A stretch of DNA of 64,000 nucleotides, taken from assembly GCF_024166365.1 (NCBI RefSeq), contig NC_064843.1, forward strand, positions 63,016,532 to 63,080,531, written 5' to 3'. Within the stretch, counting starts at the first letter, position 1. Every line of letters starts with the position of its first letter. The DNA is from Elephas maximus indicus (lineage: Eukaryota > Chordata > Mammalia > Proboscidea > Elephantidae). Made by a program: the position numbers and the translations under genes. The notes beneath the pieces are model-generated. The model had not been told where the DNA came from. It made no database searches and saw nothing but the letters and a program-made list of their open reading frames with translations. Of the stretch, positions 35,211-46,539 are shown in pieces.

Positions 35211-35722
35211 TGAGAGAGAGTCAAGAGATGGAAGAGACAAATAGGTCTAGAAACAAAGGTGTCAACATATACTTATCTCTCTTTTATATCCCCATTAAAC
35301 AGTTTTAGTCCTATTATTTTGTTTGAATGTCAACCCTAAAAAGTGTATAGGACAGATGCTGTTATCTTCCCTTGACAGTGAGGGATCTGGCATGGTATGT
35401 TACAAGGTCTAAAGACTTTTTCTTGGATTTAGCAAGTTAGGGCATTTTTTAGGGTAGTGAATCTATTCTGTATGATACTATAATGATGGGCACGGGACGT
35501 CAAGCATTTGTCAAAACACATAGGACTGTAAACACAAATAGAATTCTAATGTAAACTATGGGTTTTATTTAATAATGATGTATCAACATTTGTTCATCAC
35601 TTGTAGCAAATCTACCACAGGAATGCAAAATGTTAATAGGAAAAATTGTGCAGGGGGAAGGGGTAAATGTGAGCTGTCTGTACTTTATGCACGATTTTTC
35701 TATAAACCTAAAACTGCTCTGC
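35211..35722. other. Unique sequence
   Basis: No gene or repeat recognised. Confidence 0.45.
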
Positions 35723-36026
35723 CCTAGTTTCTGCAACTGCTGTAACAGAAATACCACAAGTGGGTGGCTTTAAAGAACTGAACTTTATTTTCTCATAGTT
35801 GTAGAGGTTAGAAGTCCAAATCAAGGTCTCAGCCGTGTCCATACCATCCTTATCAGTAGCCCTGGGTGTTCCTTCCTTCCTTGGCACGCCTCACAAGACA
35901 TCTCGGTCTAATCTGATCTTTTTATAACTCAGAAGTGATTAGATTTAGAATTCACTGTGCTCAGGTATGATATAATTAATATAACAACTAAAACCTCATT
36001 TCCAAATAGGATTACACCCACAGGTA
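35723..36026 (-). mobile_element. MLT1-like LTR (old MaLR), minus orientation, part 1
   Basis: CTGCTGTAACAGAAATACCA, GGTTAGAAGTCCAAATCAAG and CTCATTTCCAAATAGGATTA are the reverse of a MaLR LTR. It is split by an RTE fragment at 36028-36334 and resumes at 36335. Confidence 0.7.
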
Positions 36027-36027
36027 T

Positions 36028-36334
36028 AAGGTTGGTTGCCATCGAGTTGACTCTGACTCATTGTGACCTTATGTATAACAGAATGAAACGTTGCCCAGTA
36101 TTGTACCATCTTCATGATTGTTGGTCTGTTTGAGTCCATTGTGGCTATTGTGTCAATCTGTGTCAATGAGGGTTTCCATTTTTTTTTTGCTGACCCTCTA
36201 TCAGACATGACTTGCTTTTCTAGCATTTGGTCTTTCCTAATAATGTGTCCAAAGAAAATTTTTAATAATGTGTCCAAAGAAAATGAGCTGAAGTCTCATT
36301 ACCCTCCCTTATAAGAGACATTCTGGTTGTATAT
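36028..36334 (-). mobile_element. RTE 3'-end fragment inserted in the LTR, minus orientation
   Basis: GGTTGCCATCGAGTTGACTC to ATTCTGGTTGTATA is the RTE tail in reverse. It contains an internal 25-bp tandem repeat at 36238-36284 (TAATAATGTGTCCAAAGAAA twice). Confidence 0.82.
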
Positions 36335-36384
36335 AGGGATTAGAACCCAACACATATTTGGGGGACACAATTTAATATAACCCA
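36335..36384 (-). mobile_element. MLT1-like LTR, part 2 (5' end of the LTR)
   Basis: TTTGGGGGACACAATTTAAT and ATATAACCCA match the start of MLT1-type LTRs in reverse and complete the copy interrupted by the RTE fragment. Confidence 0.65.
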
Positions 36385-36578
36385 TGGCCGTTGAGTTGCT
36401 TCTGACTCATAGTGACCATATAAGACAGAGTAGAACTGCTCTATAGGGCTTCCAAGGCTGTAAATCTTTATGGAAGCATACTGCCACATCTTTCTCCCAC
36501 GAAGCCGCAGGTCAGTTTGAACCGCTGACCTTTTGGTTCGCAGCCTAGTGCTTTAACCACTGTACCACCAAGGCTCCT
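36385..36578 (-). repeat. AfroSINE, long variant, minus orientation
   Basis: It has the usual head and 3' end plus an extra internal segment (CCAAGGCTGTAAATCTTTAT and GGAAGCATACTGCCACATC) absent from the short form. It ends ACCACCAAGGCTCCT. Confidence 0.85.
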
Positions 36579-36726
36579 ATTTAATTCATAACATGCTCTA
36601 AAAATAAAGTATATTAAGAAGTACATCCATGTAGAAAGTCAGACCACTGATTTACATGTAAACCGATGTTGTATTATTCACAACTGTTTTTGGTTGCAGA
36701 GGACAGAAACCTAACCTGATTCAAAC

Positions 36727-36836
36727 ATAGCAATGATCATGAACGATAGTGCAGAACCAGGCAACGTTTTGTTCTATTATACCTGGAGTTGCCATGAGTC
36801 CGAGCTGACTTGATGGCAACTAACGACAACGATAAC
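36727..36836 (+). repeat. RTE 3'-end fragment, plus orientation
   Basis: CAGAACCAGGCAACGTTTTG and GCCATGAGTCCGAGCTGACT followed by AACTAACGACAACGATAAC correspond to the last 110 bp of the RTE. Confidence 0.75.
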
Positions 36837-37754
36837 TTGAACTAGCTTGTGTGAAAAGAAGGATTTATTTGAATGATACTGGGGTTGGTATCAGAGAAGA
36901 GTGTGCATGCAGCTGGGTATCAGGGACAAACGGGTTGAGAAACTCAAATGCCACCAGGCACTTATCTCCTGACATCCCTGTGCGTGCTGGTATAATTTCT
37001 TCTACTACAGATCAGTTTTCTCTATGTGGAAAGAAACATGGCTAGCAACAGCTTCTGGGCTTCTCATTCTTGGTCCACCCCCCCCCCCCCCCCCACTTAG
37101 AGAGTGGAGGGAACTCTCTACCCTTTAGTCCTAAAAAGGATGTATTAGCTCTGTTTGGGTCAAATGCTTACCCACTGTGGCCGTAGTCCTGTCATAGGCA
37201 GATACCATTAGCACTATTAGGTCAAGTCATGAGTATGGGTATTTTGTGTGTTGTGTGTTTGAGAGAGGATAGGTAGAGAGCAGCTCCCAGTAGTAAGGAA
37301 GGAAAGAGTAGACAAAATAAAACATGGCCACCACAGCTGTGTTATCAATTTTAATAGATTTTTATCCAGTAGTCTTTTCTTTGATTTTTTGGCTAAAACT
37401 GATGCTAATGACCATCCTTGCTTTCTAGAAAGCTTCTTCCTTGGCTTCTGTTACTGCTTCTCCTCCTATTTGTTGCTTGTTCTATGACTTGTACACTGAC
37501 TCCCCGTCTAATTCCTGCCCCTTACAGTAAATTGTCTTCAGAACACAGGCCTTGACATTCTAATCAGCCAGTAGATTTAAATTTTCAGTAGATCTCAAAC
37601 TTTTGCCTAGTAGATCTCAAGTTGGTTGCTGCTACCATACTTTCCTCTTTTCACTTTTTCTGTAGCATCCAGCAGGGGAGATGAAGAGTGCATTTGGCTG
37701 CGCCACTGCTCTTCCAGGTTCCACTGGGCATTTTACTATCTATGGTGATCTCAT
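36837..37754. other. Unique sequence with a C-homopolymer
   Basis: No gene seen. A C-run of about 18 bases lies at 37077-37095. Confidence 0.5.
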
Positions 37755-37950
37755 AGGAACCTTAGTGGTACAGTAGTTAAAGCGCTCAGGTGCTAAACTC
37801 GCCAGCTGCTCCGAGGGAGAAAGATGTGACAGTTGGCTTCTGTAAAGATTTATAGCCTTGGAAACCCTGTGGGGGCAGTTCTTCTCTGTCCTATAGGGTC
37901 ACTATGACTCAGATTCAACTCAATGGCAGTGGGTTTTTTTTTTTTTTTGA
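37755..37950 (+). repeat. AfroSINE, long variant, plus orientation
   Basis: Begins AGGAACCTTAGTGGTACAG, carries the long-variant segment (TGTAAAGATTTATAGCCTTG) and ends with a T-run. TGATCTCAT at 37746-37754 and 37951-37959 is a 9-bp target duplication. Confidence 0.88.
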
Positions 37951-38049
37951 TGATCTCATGGTATAAGGGAAGTGATGAGGCTATCTTTTATAGAAGGACT
38001 CAATTTCCCTGGTTTACAGTCAGAAAATCCATTGTTCTTATGGCTTCTG

Positions 38050-38487
38050 TAGTTCTCTTTGTGGAGGACTATTTCCAACCCATCTCACTTCCAGGATATA
38101 TTCTGCGGTCTAGTCAGGCTGACAAATCCAAGACAGCAGGGCAGATGGCATGCTGCTGGCTTGTAGCTGCAGAGGCTGATGATTCCAAGATCTGCAGGTA
38201 AGTTGGCAGGCTGCTGGCTCAAGTCCCAAGAACTGGAGGTCAGATGATGACAAGCTGAATGCAGGATCCAGAGCAGAGCAAAAGCCAGCAAGCTTTGTCA
38301 GAAAGTCCATATATATTGGATGTAGGCTACACCCCCAAGGAAACTCCCTTTCATCTGATTGACTGCCCATAGCAGATCTCATCATGGAGGTGATTCCATC
38401 ATTACGTGACTGCCAAACTATATTATAACTGCCAACTACTGAGAATCATAGCCCAGCCAAGTTGACACACAACCTTAACCATCACAC
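38050..38487 (-). mobile_element. Unassigned interspersed repeat (LTR-like), minus orientation
   Basis: The minus strand begins TGTGATGGTTAAGGTTGTGT followed by CAACTTGGCTGGGC. It later has repeated CAGCAGCCTGCCA / CATCTGACCTCC-type blocks. It is the same family as 48520-49210, opposite orientation. Boundaries on the left are approximate. Confidence 0.6.
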
Positions 38488-38967
38488 CCTCCAAGCGTAT
38501 TCCTCCTCCTTACCTTTGTTCTTATCCTTCCTCCAACAATCTAAATCCCATCAAGACCTAATTTAAATTCTCTTCCATGAAGACTTTACCAGCCACTCCA
38601 GTTCTTTGTGACTCTTTCTTCCTTGAACCCCTACGCCATCTCGTATTTTCTGCTACCCATTTACATTTATCAGTTACATTTATCTTTTTTTTTGCTGTTG
38701 TTTTGTAACTGTTGGAATTATGTGGAAAGAGCTGGATTTTGGTCCCAGCTCCAATACTAGCTAGAAGTATAATATTGAGAAAGTCAGTTTCAGCATGTTT
38801 AAAATGAAGGGCGTGGACTCGGTTACAGAAAACGTTTGATTTGATTACATAAGACACATGATTGGGGAAAATGTGTTTAATAAATATATACACAAAGTGT
38901 TAAATTTCTGTTATAAAAATGACTTCAAGTAAGTCAGTAAAGAGTGAACAATTTACAGAAGAAATAG
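38488..38967. other. Unique sequence
   Basis: No gene or repeat recognised. Confidence 0.45.
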
Positions 38968-39092
38968 TGTTAGGTGCCATTGAGTTGATTCCGAGTCATA
39001 GTGACCCCATGTACAACAGAATGAAAAGGTGCCTGTTCCCCAGTAGTATTAAACTGACTGCTGTCAAGTCCATTCCAGCTAGTAGTGGCCAT
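38968..39092 (-). repeat. RTE/SINE 3'-end fragments
   Basis: Two short tails in reverse (TTAGGTGCCATTGAGTTGAT; CTGCTGTCAAGTCCATTCCA) lie directly beside the larger RTE that begins at 39093. Confidence 0.65.
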
Positions 39093-41007
39093 GTTATTGT
39101 TGTTAGGTGCCGTCGAGTCAGTTCCGACTATAGCAACCCTACATACAAAGGAACGAAACACTGCCTGGTCCTGCACTATCCTCACAATCATTTCTATATT
39201 TGAGCCCATTGTTGCAGCCACTGTGTCAGTTCATCTCATTGAGGGTCTTCTTTTTCACCGACCCTCTAACAAGCATGATGTCCTCTAGGGACTGATTCCT
39301 TCTGATAACATGTCCAAACCGTGTGAGATGACGTATTCTGGCTCTGCTTCTTCCAAGACAGGTTTGTTCATTCTTCTGGCAGTCCTTATTCATTGTCCAG
39401 CTTTCGCATGCATGTGAGGTGATTGAAAATACCATGGCTGCAGTCAGGTGCACCTTAGTCCTCAAAGTGATGTCTTTCCTTTTTAACACTTTAAAGAGAT
39501 CTTTTCCAGAAGATTTACCCAATGCAATGTGTCATTTGATTTCTTGACCACTGCCTCAGGGAAAAAAGCTATACCACTTCACACTCTCGCCAACACTGTC
39601 CCCACTGGTCTTATTCTCCAACTCTGGATATACTGTAAATGCTCCCGTGGAGAGAAATTGCCTCTTATGGTTGATTATTAGGATCACTAAAGTAAATGGA
39701 AGAAATGATGAAGTAAAAGAGCTGAACAGAAGATTTCATGTAAATCTTCTGTGGATCCAAGTAAAATGAAATCCTTGACAACTTCAGTCTCGTCTCCATT
39801 TATCATGTTGCTTACTGGTCCAGTTGTGAGGATTTTTGTTTTATGTTGAGTCGTAATCCATACTGAAGGCTGTAGTCTTTGATCTTCATCAGTAAGTGCT
39901 TCAAGCCCTCTTTGCTTTCTGCAATCCAAGTTGTGTCACTTGCATTTTATGGGTTGCTAATGAGTCTTCCTCCAGTCCTAATACCACACTCTTCATATAG
40001 TCCAACTTCTTGGATTATTTGTTCAGCATACAGATTGAATAAATATGGTGAAAGAATACAACCCTGACCAAACCTTTCCTGACTTTAAACCATGCAGTAT
40101 CCCCTTGTTCTGTTTGAACTACTGCCTCTTGGTGTAAGTACAAGTTCCTCATGAGCACAATTAAGTGTTCTAGAATTCACATACTTTGCAATGTTATCCA
40201 TAATTTCTTATGATCCACACAGTCGAATGCCTTTGCATGGTCTATAAAACACAAGTAAACATCTTTCTGATATTCTCTGCTTTCAGCCAGGACCCACCTG
40301 ACATCAGCAGTAACACCCTGTTCCACACCCTCTTCTGAATCCAGGTTGAATTTCTGACAGGTCCCTGTCAATGTACTGCTGCAGCCGTTTTTGAATTATT
40401 GTCAGAGAAATTTTACTCGTGTGATATTAATGACATTAATGATATTGTTCAATAATTTCAACATTCTGTTGGATCACCTTTCTTTGGAATGGGCACAAAT
40501 ATGGATCTCTTCCAGTCAGTTGGTCGAGTAGCTGTCTTCCAAATTTCTTGGCATGGACAAGTGAGTGCTTCCAGTGTTGCATCCCTTTGTTGAAACTTCT
40601 CAGTTGGTGTTTCTTCAACTTCTGGAACCTTGTTTATTGCCAGTGCCTTCAGTGCAGCTTGGATTTCTTCCTTCAGTATCATCAGTTCTTGATCATATGC
40701 TACCTTCTGAAATGGTTGAATGTGGACCAGTTCTTTTTGGTACAGTGACTGTGTTTTCCTTCCATTTTCTTTTCACGCTTCCTGCATTGCTGAATATTTT
40801 TCCCATAGAATCCTTCAATAATGCAACTTGAGGCTTTAATTTTTTCTTCAGGTCTTTTAGCTTGAGAAATGCTAACTGTGTTCTTCCCTTTTGGTTTTCT
40901 AACTCCATGTCTTTGCACATTTTCTTATAATGTTTTGTTGTCCCTAGCTGCCCTTTGAAATCTTCTGTTCAGCTCTTTTACTTCATCATTTCTTCCATTT
41001 ACTTTAG
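39093..41007 (-). mobile_element. RTE LINE, 5'-truncated, minus orientation, rearranged
   Basis: Reads from the 3' end (TTGTTGTTAGGTGCCGTCGA) back through the reverse-transcriptase region; frames such as 40177-40371 (FIDHAKAFDCVDHKKL) and 40458-40682 are RTE polymerase. The 5' truncation point is at about 41007 (CCATTTACTTTAG). It is interrupted at 39556-39738 by an inverted copy of its own 5' junction. No intact frame. Confidence 0.88.
39556..39738 (+). repeat. Inverted duplicate of the RTE 5' junction, left arm
   Basis: 183 bp matching the reverse complement of 40956-41139 with about 7 differences. It contains 131 bp of non-RTE flank followed by 52 bp of RTE, in an orientation opposite to the surrounding RTE. 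Confidence 0.92.
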
Positions 41008-41139
41008 TGATCCTAATAATCAACCGTAAGAGGCGATTTCTCTCCCCAGGAGCATTTACAGTATACCCAGAGTTGGAGAATAAGACCAGTGGGGACATTG
41101 TTGGCGAGAGTATGAAGTGGTATAGCTTTTTTTCCCTGA
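40956..41139 (-). repeat. Inverted duplicate, right arm (probable parent)
   Basis: 184 bp spanning the RTE/flank boundary at about 41007; this is the natural junction, so it is the likely source of the left arm. Confidence 0.9.
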
Positions 41140-41751
41140 AAATGTTACATGTATGTACACATTGAGCCATCAAATCCATTTCTAGGAATATAAAAAAAAG
41201 TTTTTTTTTTTTAAAAGAATATACATTAAAAAAACTGTACTGATTGCTGCATAATTTGTAGTTTATAAATAATCTGGATTTCCAGCAATGGGAAATGCTA
41301 TGTAGTCATTGAAAGGAGTGAGGGTATGTTGCATTCAGCTACATTTATAGCCGTGAAAATATATCAGTAATACACTATTGAATTATAAAAAGGCAAGTTA
41401 CAAAGCCATGTAATGTGATTTTATTTTGAAAAAATAAGTATCTTGTATTTGTTTTTTATCCTAAATATATAAGGTTCCAAGAAGTAGAAATGTTGTATTT
41501 TTTTTCTCATTCTTTGCATTTCAGCTTGAGAAGTTTTTATTGGCACGCCTTCAGACTCACTGATTCTTTCCTTGGACATGTCCGGCCTAATGATAAAATC
41601 ACCAGGGGCATTTTTTATTTCCGTGGCAGTGTTTTTGATTCCTAGCATTTACTTTTGATTTTCTCTTAGAGTTTCCATTTCTGTGCTTACATTGCACATG
41701 TGTTCTTGCATGTTACCTGTTTTTTTCCATTAGAGTCCTTAACATACTAAT
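41140..41751 (-). mobile_element. Old L1-like fragment, minus orientation, left part
   Basis: From about 41470, GCTTGAGAAGTTTTTATTGG and related sequence look like the reverse of an old L1 ORF1/5' region, resuming after the SINE at 41935. The first part (41140-41470) is unassigned. Confidence 0.45.
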
Positions 41752-41925
41752 CATACCAAAACAAAACAAAACAAAAACATTGCTATCAAGTCAATTCTGA
41801 CTCATAGCAACCCTATAGGACAGAATAGAACTGCCCTGTAGGGTTTCCAAGGAGGGGCCGCCGGTTTTGAACTGCCAATCTTTTGGTTAGCAGCCGAGCT
41901 CTTAATCACTGTGCCACCAGGGTTT
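41752..41925 (-). repeat. AfroSINE, minus orientation, with target duplication
   Basis: An A-rich tail (AAACAAAACAAAACAAAAAC) is followed by TTGCTATCAAGTCAATTCTG and a terminal CCACCAGGGTTT. CATACTAAT at 41743-41751 and at 41926-41934 is an exact 9-bp target duplication. Confidence 0.9.
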
Positions 41926-41934
41926 CATACTAAT

Positions 41935-42240
41935 TGTAGTTATTTTAAATTCTGTATCTGATTATTCCAAAATCTGTCTCAGATATGAGTCTGGTTCTGA
42001 TGCTTGCATTGTCTCTTTAAATTGTAATTTTTCTTGCTTTTAGCGTGACTTGTAATTTTTTGTTGAAAGCTGAACATGGTGTACCGGATAACAGAGACTG
42101 AAGTAAATAGGCCTTTAATGTGAGGTTTTACGTTAAATTGGTTAGGAGTTGGGTTGTGTTTAATGTTTGCTGTAGCTGTAGGTGCTAGAGGCTTCAAGTT
42201 CTTCTAGTGTCCTTGTTTCCATCTCCCTTGTTGTCTTTGA
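41935..42240 (-). mobile_element. Old L1-like fragment, minus orientation, right part
   Basis: Continues the fragment broken by the SINE (TCTGTCTCAGATATGAGTCT, TTGTTGAAAGCTGAACATGG). The end is approximate. Confidence 0.4.
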
Positions 42241-42315
42241 ACTTCCTTAAGAACTCTTTCTTAAATAGTCTTTGTTTTGCAGATCTGTCATCCCTAACTC
42301 CCCCTTCCCTCAAAC

Positions 42316-42527
42316 AGACAAACAAACAAACCCACTGCCATCGAGTTGATTCCAACTAATAGTGACCCTATAGGACAGAGTAGAAATGCCCGTAGGGTTT
42401 CCAAGGCTGTAAATCTTTATGGAAGCAGACTACCACATCTTTCTTCCTTGGAGCAGCTGGTGGGCTCAAACTGGTGACCTTTCAGTTAGCAGCTGAGTGC
42501 TTTAACCACTATACCACCAGGGTTCCC
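42316..42527 (-). repeat. AfroSINE, long variant, minus orientation
   Basis: An A-rich tail, then ACTGCCATCGAGTTGATTCC, the long-form segment CCAAGGCTGTAAATCTTTAT, and the end CCACCAGGGTTCCCT. Confidence 0.87.
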
Positions 42528-42557
42528 TCTTTCATGTATAATCCTCTGGTATTATTC

Positions 42558-42587
42558 TGGAGCCCTGTTGGTATAGTGGTAAGGTGT
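42558..42587 (+). repeat. AfroSINE 5' fragment
   Basis: GGAGCCCTGTTGGTATAGTG is the SINE head only; the rest is missing. Confidence 0.55.
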
Positions 42588-43697
42588 GGGGGAGAAGAAG
42601 AGTCCTATAATTTTATGCCTAAATCTCAATCATTTAGTGGACCCGTGTCCCTTACTGAGCCCTTCACAAGTGTTTCTTAACTCCTCTACCCTTTTGGTGA
42701 GGTAGGAAGACTGGAGGGGGCTGGGGTCTGAGAAATGCCCTTTTCCCAGGTTGGACAAGTCTCTGGTAAAGTTCTTTCCCTGGGAGAATACCCTGGAGAG
42801 TAGGCATTTGTAGGAGAATGTTTTGGGTGTATTTCTCAATAGTCATTTCCCCCTCTCCCTGCCATGAGGGGATCTTTCTTGGTTCTTTACTGAGGGGATC
42901 TTTCTTGGTTCTTTACTGTGAGAACCTGATGGGGTTCCTGGACGTAAAACCCACAAAAGTGTGGACACCACCCAGAAATGTGGTTTCCAGGAGTTTCTCA
43001 CTTTTATGTTAGTCTACACTCAGCCTCCAGCAATTCACCAAATTTAACATTTCAGTGTTCCTACCAGTTTATGGCTCTAGTGGCTTCTGTTCCAGGTAAG
43101 CAGATCCCTGCTGTGACCCTTTAGATTCACCTGTCTTTGCAGATTTCAGGGTGATAGTTTACTTTGCATCTTCAGTTTTCTAATGGGTCCAAGATAAGTA
43201 AGTGATTTTTGCTTTGTGTATCTTTCTGTTTATTGTAATTGTGGGAGTGATGACTTCCAAACTCTTAATGTGTTGAAGCAGAAATATGCTGAAAATTACT
43301 AGCCACTAAATAAACTCTTGACTAGATAGTAGAAGTTTTTGTTTGTTCAACAACTTCATTTTTTTCCCTTGGGAATCACCAGTTTATTGAAAAAAAAAGT
43401 TTAGGGGGAAAATTATACTTGGCTTCAAATACTTAGAGACCTATAATGTAAAAGAAAGATTAGTCTTCTCAATGGCATCAAAAAATTCATTAGCAGAACT
43501 TATATGGAGGCAGACCTTAATGTAATATAAGAACCTTCTAGCAAAATTATTCAACAGTTTGGATATATAGGTGGTACTCTGTGAATTTGAAATCCATTCC
43601 TAACTGCGAATTGGTTTGAGAATGCCAGTAAGTTTTTCATGGCCATATGAGTTACCGTGTTCCCTTGGGTGAGTATGTTTAAAAACAAAAAAAAAAA
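42588..43697. other. Unique sequence with a short tandem duplication
   Basis: No gene seen. A 26-bp unit (GAGGGGATCTTTCTTGGTTC plus TTTACT) occurs twice in tandem at about 42866-42917. Confidence 0.5.
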
Positions 43698-43891
43698 GGA
43701 ACTGCTGTAGAGTCAATTCTGACTCATGATTACCCCATGTGTATCGTAGTAGAACTGCTCCATAGGTTTTTCAACCACTGGAAATATATTCCCAAGCCTT
43801 TCTTTCGAGGCATCTCTGGGTAAACTTGAATCTCCAAACTTTTGGTTAGCAGCTGAGTGTGTTAATTTATTGCACCACCTGGGGACTCTTG
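43698..43891 (-). repeat. AfroSINE, long variant, diverged, minus orientation
   Basis: GAACTGCTGTAGAGTCAATT, CTTTTGGTTAGCAGCTGAG and CACCACCTGGGGACTCT mark the two ends; the interior is diverged. Confidence 0.78.
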
Positions 43892-43936
43892 AGTATGTTA
43901 AAGCAGAAGCTAAATGACAAGTCCTGAGGTATTTAT

Positions 43937-45537
43937 TCTACCATGTGTCTGTCAGTTTGTCCTACTGTGATGGCTTGTGTGTTGCTGTGTTACTGGAAGC
44001 CTTGCCAAGTATTTCAGATAACAGAAGGGTCACCCTGCCAGAGGACAATAAAAAGACAGAAAAGAAAAGACCAAAAGAGACATCAGAAGAGACTTTGAAA
44101 GTTGCTCTTGAATTCCGAGTAGCTACAGCAAAAGAAAGAAATGATGAAGTAAAAGAGCTGAACAGAAGAATTCAAAGGGAGGCTTGAGAAGACAAAGTAA
44201 AGTATTATAATGAAATGTGCAAAGACCTGGAGATACAAAACCAAAAGAGAAGAACACACTTGACATTTCTCAAGCTGCAAGAAATGGAGAAGAAATTCCA
44301 GCCTCAAGTTTCAATATTGAAGGATTCTAAGGGGAAAATATTAAACGACACAGGAAGCATCAAAAGAAGATGGAATACATCTACAAAGAACTGCCAGAAA
44401 TTCAAGCTGGATTCACAAGAGGATGTGGAACCAGGGATATCATTGCTAATGTCAGATGGATATTGGCTGAAAGCAGAGAATACCAGAAAGATGTTTACCT
44501 GTGTTTTATGACTATGCAAAGACATTCAACTGTGTGGATCGTATTACGGATAATATTGTGAAGACTGGGAATTCAGGAACAGCTAATTGTGTTCACGAGG
44601 CAGTCGTTCAAACAGAACAAGGGGATACTGCATGGTTTAAAGTCAGGTAAGGTGTGTGTCAGGGTTGTATCCTTTCACCATACTTATTCAATCTGTATGC
44701 TGAGTAAATAATCTGAGAAGCTGGACTATATGAAGAAGAACAGGGCATCAGGATTGGAGGAAGACTCATCAACAGCCTGCAATATGCAGATGACACAACC
44801 TTGCTTACTGAAGATGGAGAGGACTTGAAGCACTTAAGTATAAATTCCACCTCAACGTAAAGAAAACAAAAATCATCACAATTGGACCAGTAAGCAACAT
44901 CATGATAAATGGAGAAAATATTGAACTCAAGGATTTAATTTTAGCTGGATCCACAGTCTGCTCCCACACATGTACCGGTCAGGAAATCAGATGATGCATT
45001 GTTTTGGGCAAATCTCCTGGAAATGATCTCTTTAAAGTGTTGAAAAGTAAAGATGCCACTTTGAGGATTAAGGTGCACGCAACCCAAGCCATGATGTTTT
45101 CATTCACCTCATATATGTGTGAAAGCTGGACAATAAATAAGGAATACTGAAAAAGAATTGATGCCTTTGAATTATCGCATTGGTGAAGAATATTGAATAT
45201 ACCATGGACTGCCAGAAGAATGAACAAATCTGCCTTGGTAGAAGTGTAGCCAGAATGCTCATTAGAAGCAAGGATGAGGAAACTTCATCTCACATACTTT
45301 GAACATGTTATCAGGAGGGACCAGTCCCTGGAGAAGGACATCATGCTTGATAAAGTTAGAAGGTCAGGGAAAAAAGAGGAAGACCCTCAATGAGCTGGAT
45401 TGACACAGTGGCTGCAACAATGGGCTCAAGCATAACAACAATTGTGAGATGGGGCAGGACCAGGCAGTGTTTTGTTTTGTTGTACATAGGGTTACTGTGA
45501 GTTGGAACCGACTCTGTGGCAGCTGACAACAACAACA
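43937..45537 (+). mobile_element. Internally deleted RTE with both ends and perfect target duplication
   Basis: The 5' end (TGTCTGTCAGTTTGTCCTAC) matches that of the long RTE at 60004, and the 3' end is complete with an ACAACAACAACA tail. Relative to that copy, about 1.2 kb containing the endonuclease is missing at about 44045, and about 0.4 kb at about 44375-44390. A YADDTTLL polymerase box survives, but frames are broken. AGGTATTTAT at 43927-43936 and 45538-45547 is an exact 10-bp target duplication. Confidence 0.9.
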
Positions 45538-45547
45538 AGGTATTTAT

Positions 45548-46385
45548 GGCAAAAGATAAACTACCTTAGATAAGAGGAGGAAGTATGTAACTTTCAGTAT
45601 GGAGATTCTTTTGATTCTCAGAAATAATGTGTCCTTTAAATCTCCAGGAGAAAAAAGTCCACTACTCTTCCAGATTTTTGTGTAAATATAGTTTAAATCC
45701 ATTTACCCATTTATAATCTTGATGACTTTTGAGGAAGCTGGTTTACAGTGTCCTGAAACCCATTTCAGGTTTGCAGCTTAAGATTAGGCATGGATCTTCT
45801 CCACAGCAGAAGAATATTATGAGCTATCAGCCAGTCCATAGCCGTACACCTAAATGAGGCCCCTGTTGCCCAACTTGTGTGCATGTGCAGTGCAGGGCCA
45901 TAGTGGCATTGCTCACAAGGGTGTCTGCGAGGCAGAAGGGAAAGAATATGCCTTGTGCCCAAGCTCTGGTGAAACCGACTTTCCGCCTTCTGCAGAAGAT
46001 TTTGTGTAGGGAAGAGGTAGGCTGGATATGTGTTTGAATATATATCCATTGCTGGGAAACTGTTATATGTAGCAAGCTCATTGAAAACACAAAGCTTGTG
46101 TGCAACATGGCTACTTCATATTGCTTTTATACTGAAAGCTTTGTCGTTAAAAGAAATGGGAAAGACCTTGGTTGGTTGTGTTACGTCTTACTGTTTTGTT
46201 TTGAAGGAACATTCATATTCTCAAAGGTTAAAAAATAAACCAAGCCTTTTAGAAGCTGTTTTCAAGGGCAAAGAAATATCATTTTGAAATAATGTTTCTG
46301 AGTTTTATGTAATTCCTGGTTTCTGAATTTTCTATAATTCAGTGTTTTTTTAAATTCTAATCAACCTAAAAAAAAAAAAAAGTAA
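45548..46385. other. Unique sequence
   Basis: No gene or recognisable repeat; frames such as 45765-46049 and 46030-46287 lack any domain. Confidence 0.45.
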
Positions 46386-46539
46386 ATCTGTTGCCATCAA
46401 GGGGGATCTGACTCATAGCGACCCTGTAAGACAGAGTATAACTGCCCCATAGGGTTTCCAGGGAGCAGCTGGTGGATTTGAACTGCCCACCTTTTGGTTA
46501 GCAGCCAGTCTCTTTACCACTGCACCACCAGGGCTCCAA
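46386..46539 (-). repeat. AfroSINE, minus orientation
   Basis: After an A-run, CTGTTGCCATCAAGGGGGAT, GGGTTTCCAGGGAGCAGC and the end ACCACCAGGGCTCC. Confidence 0.87.
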
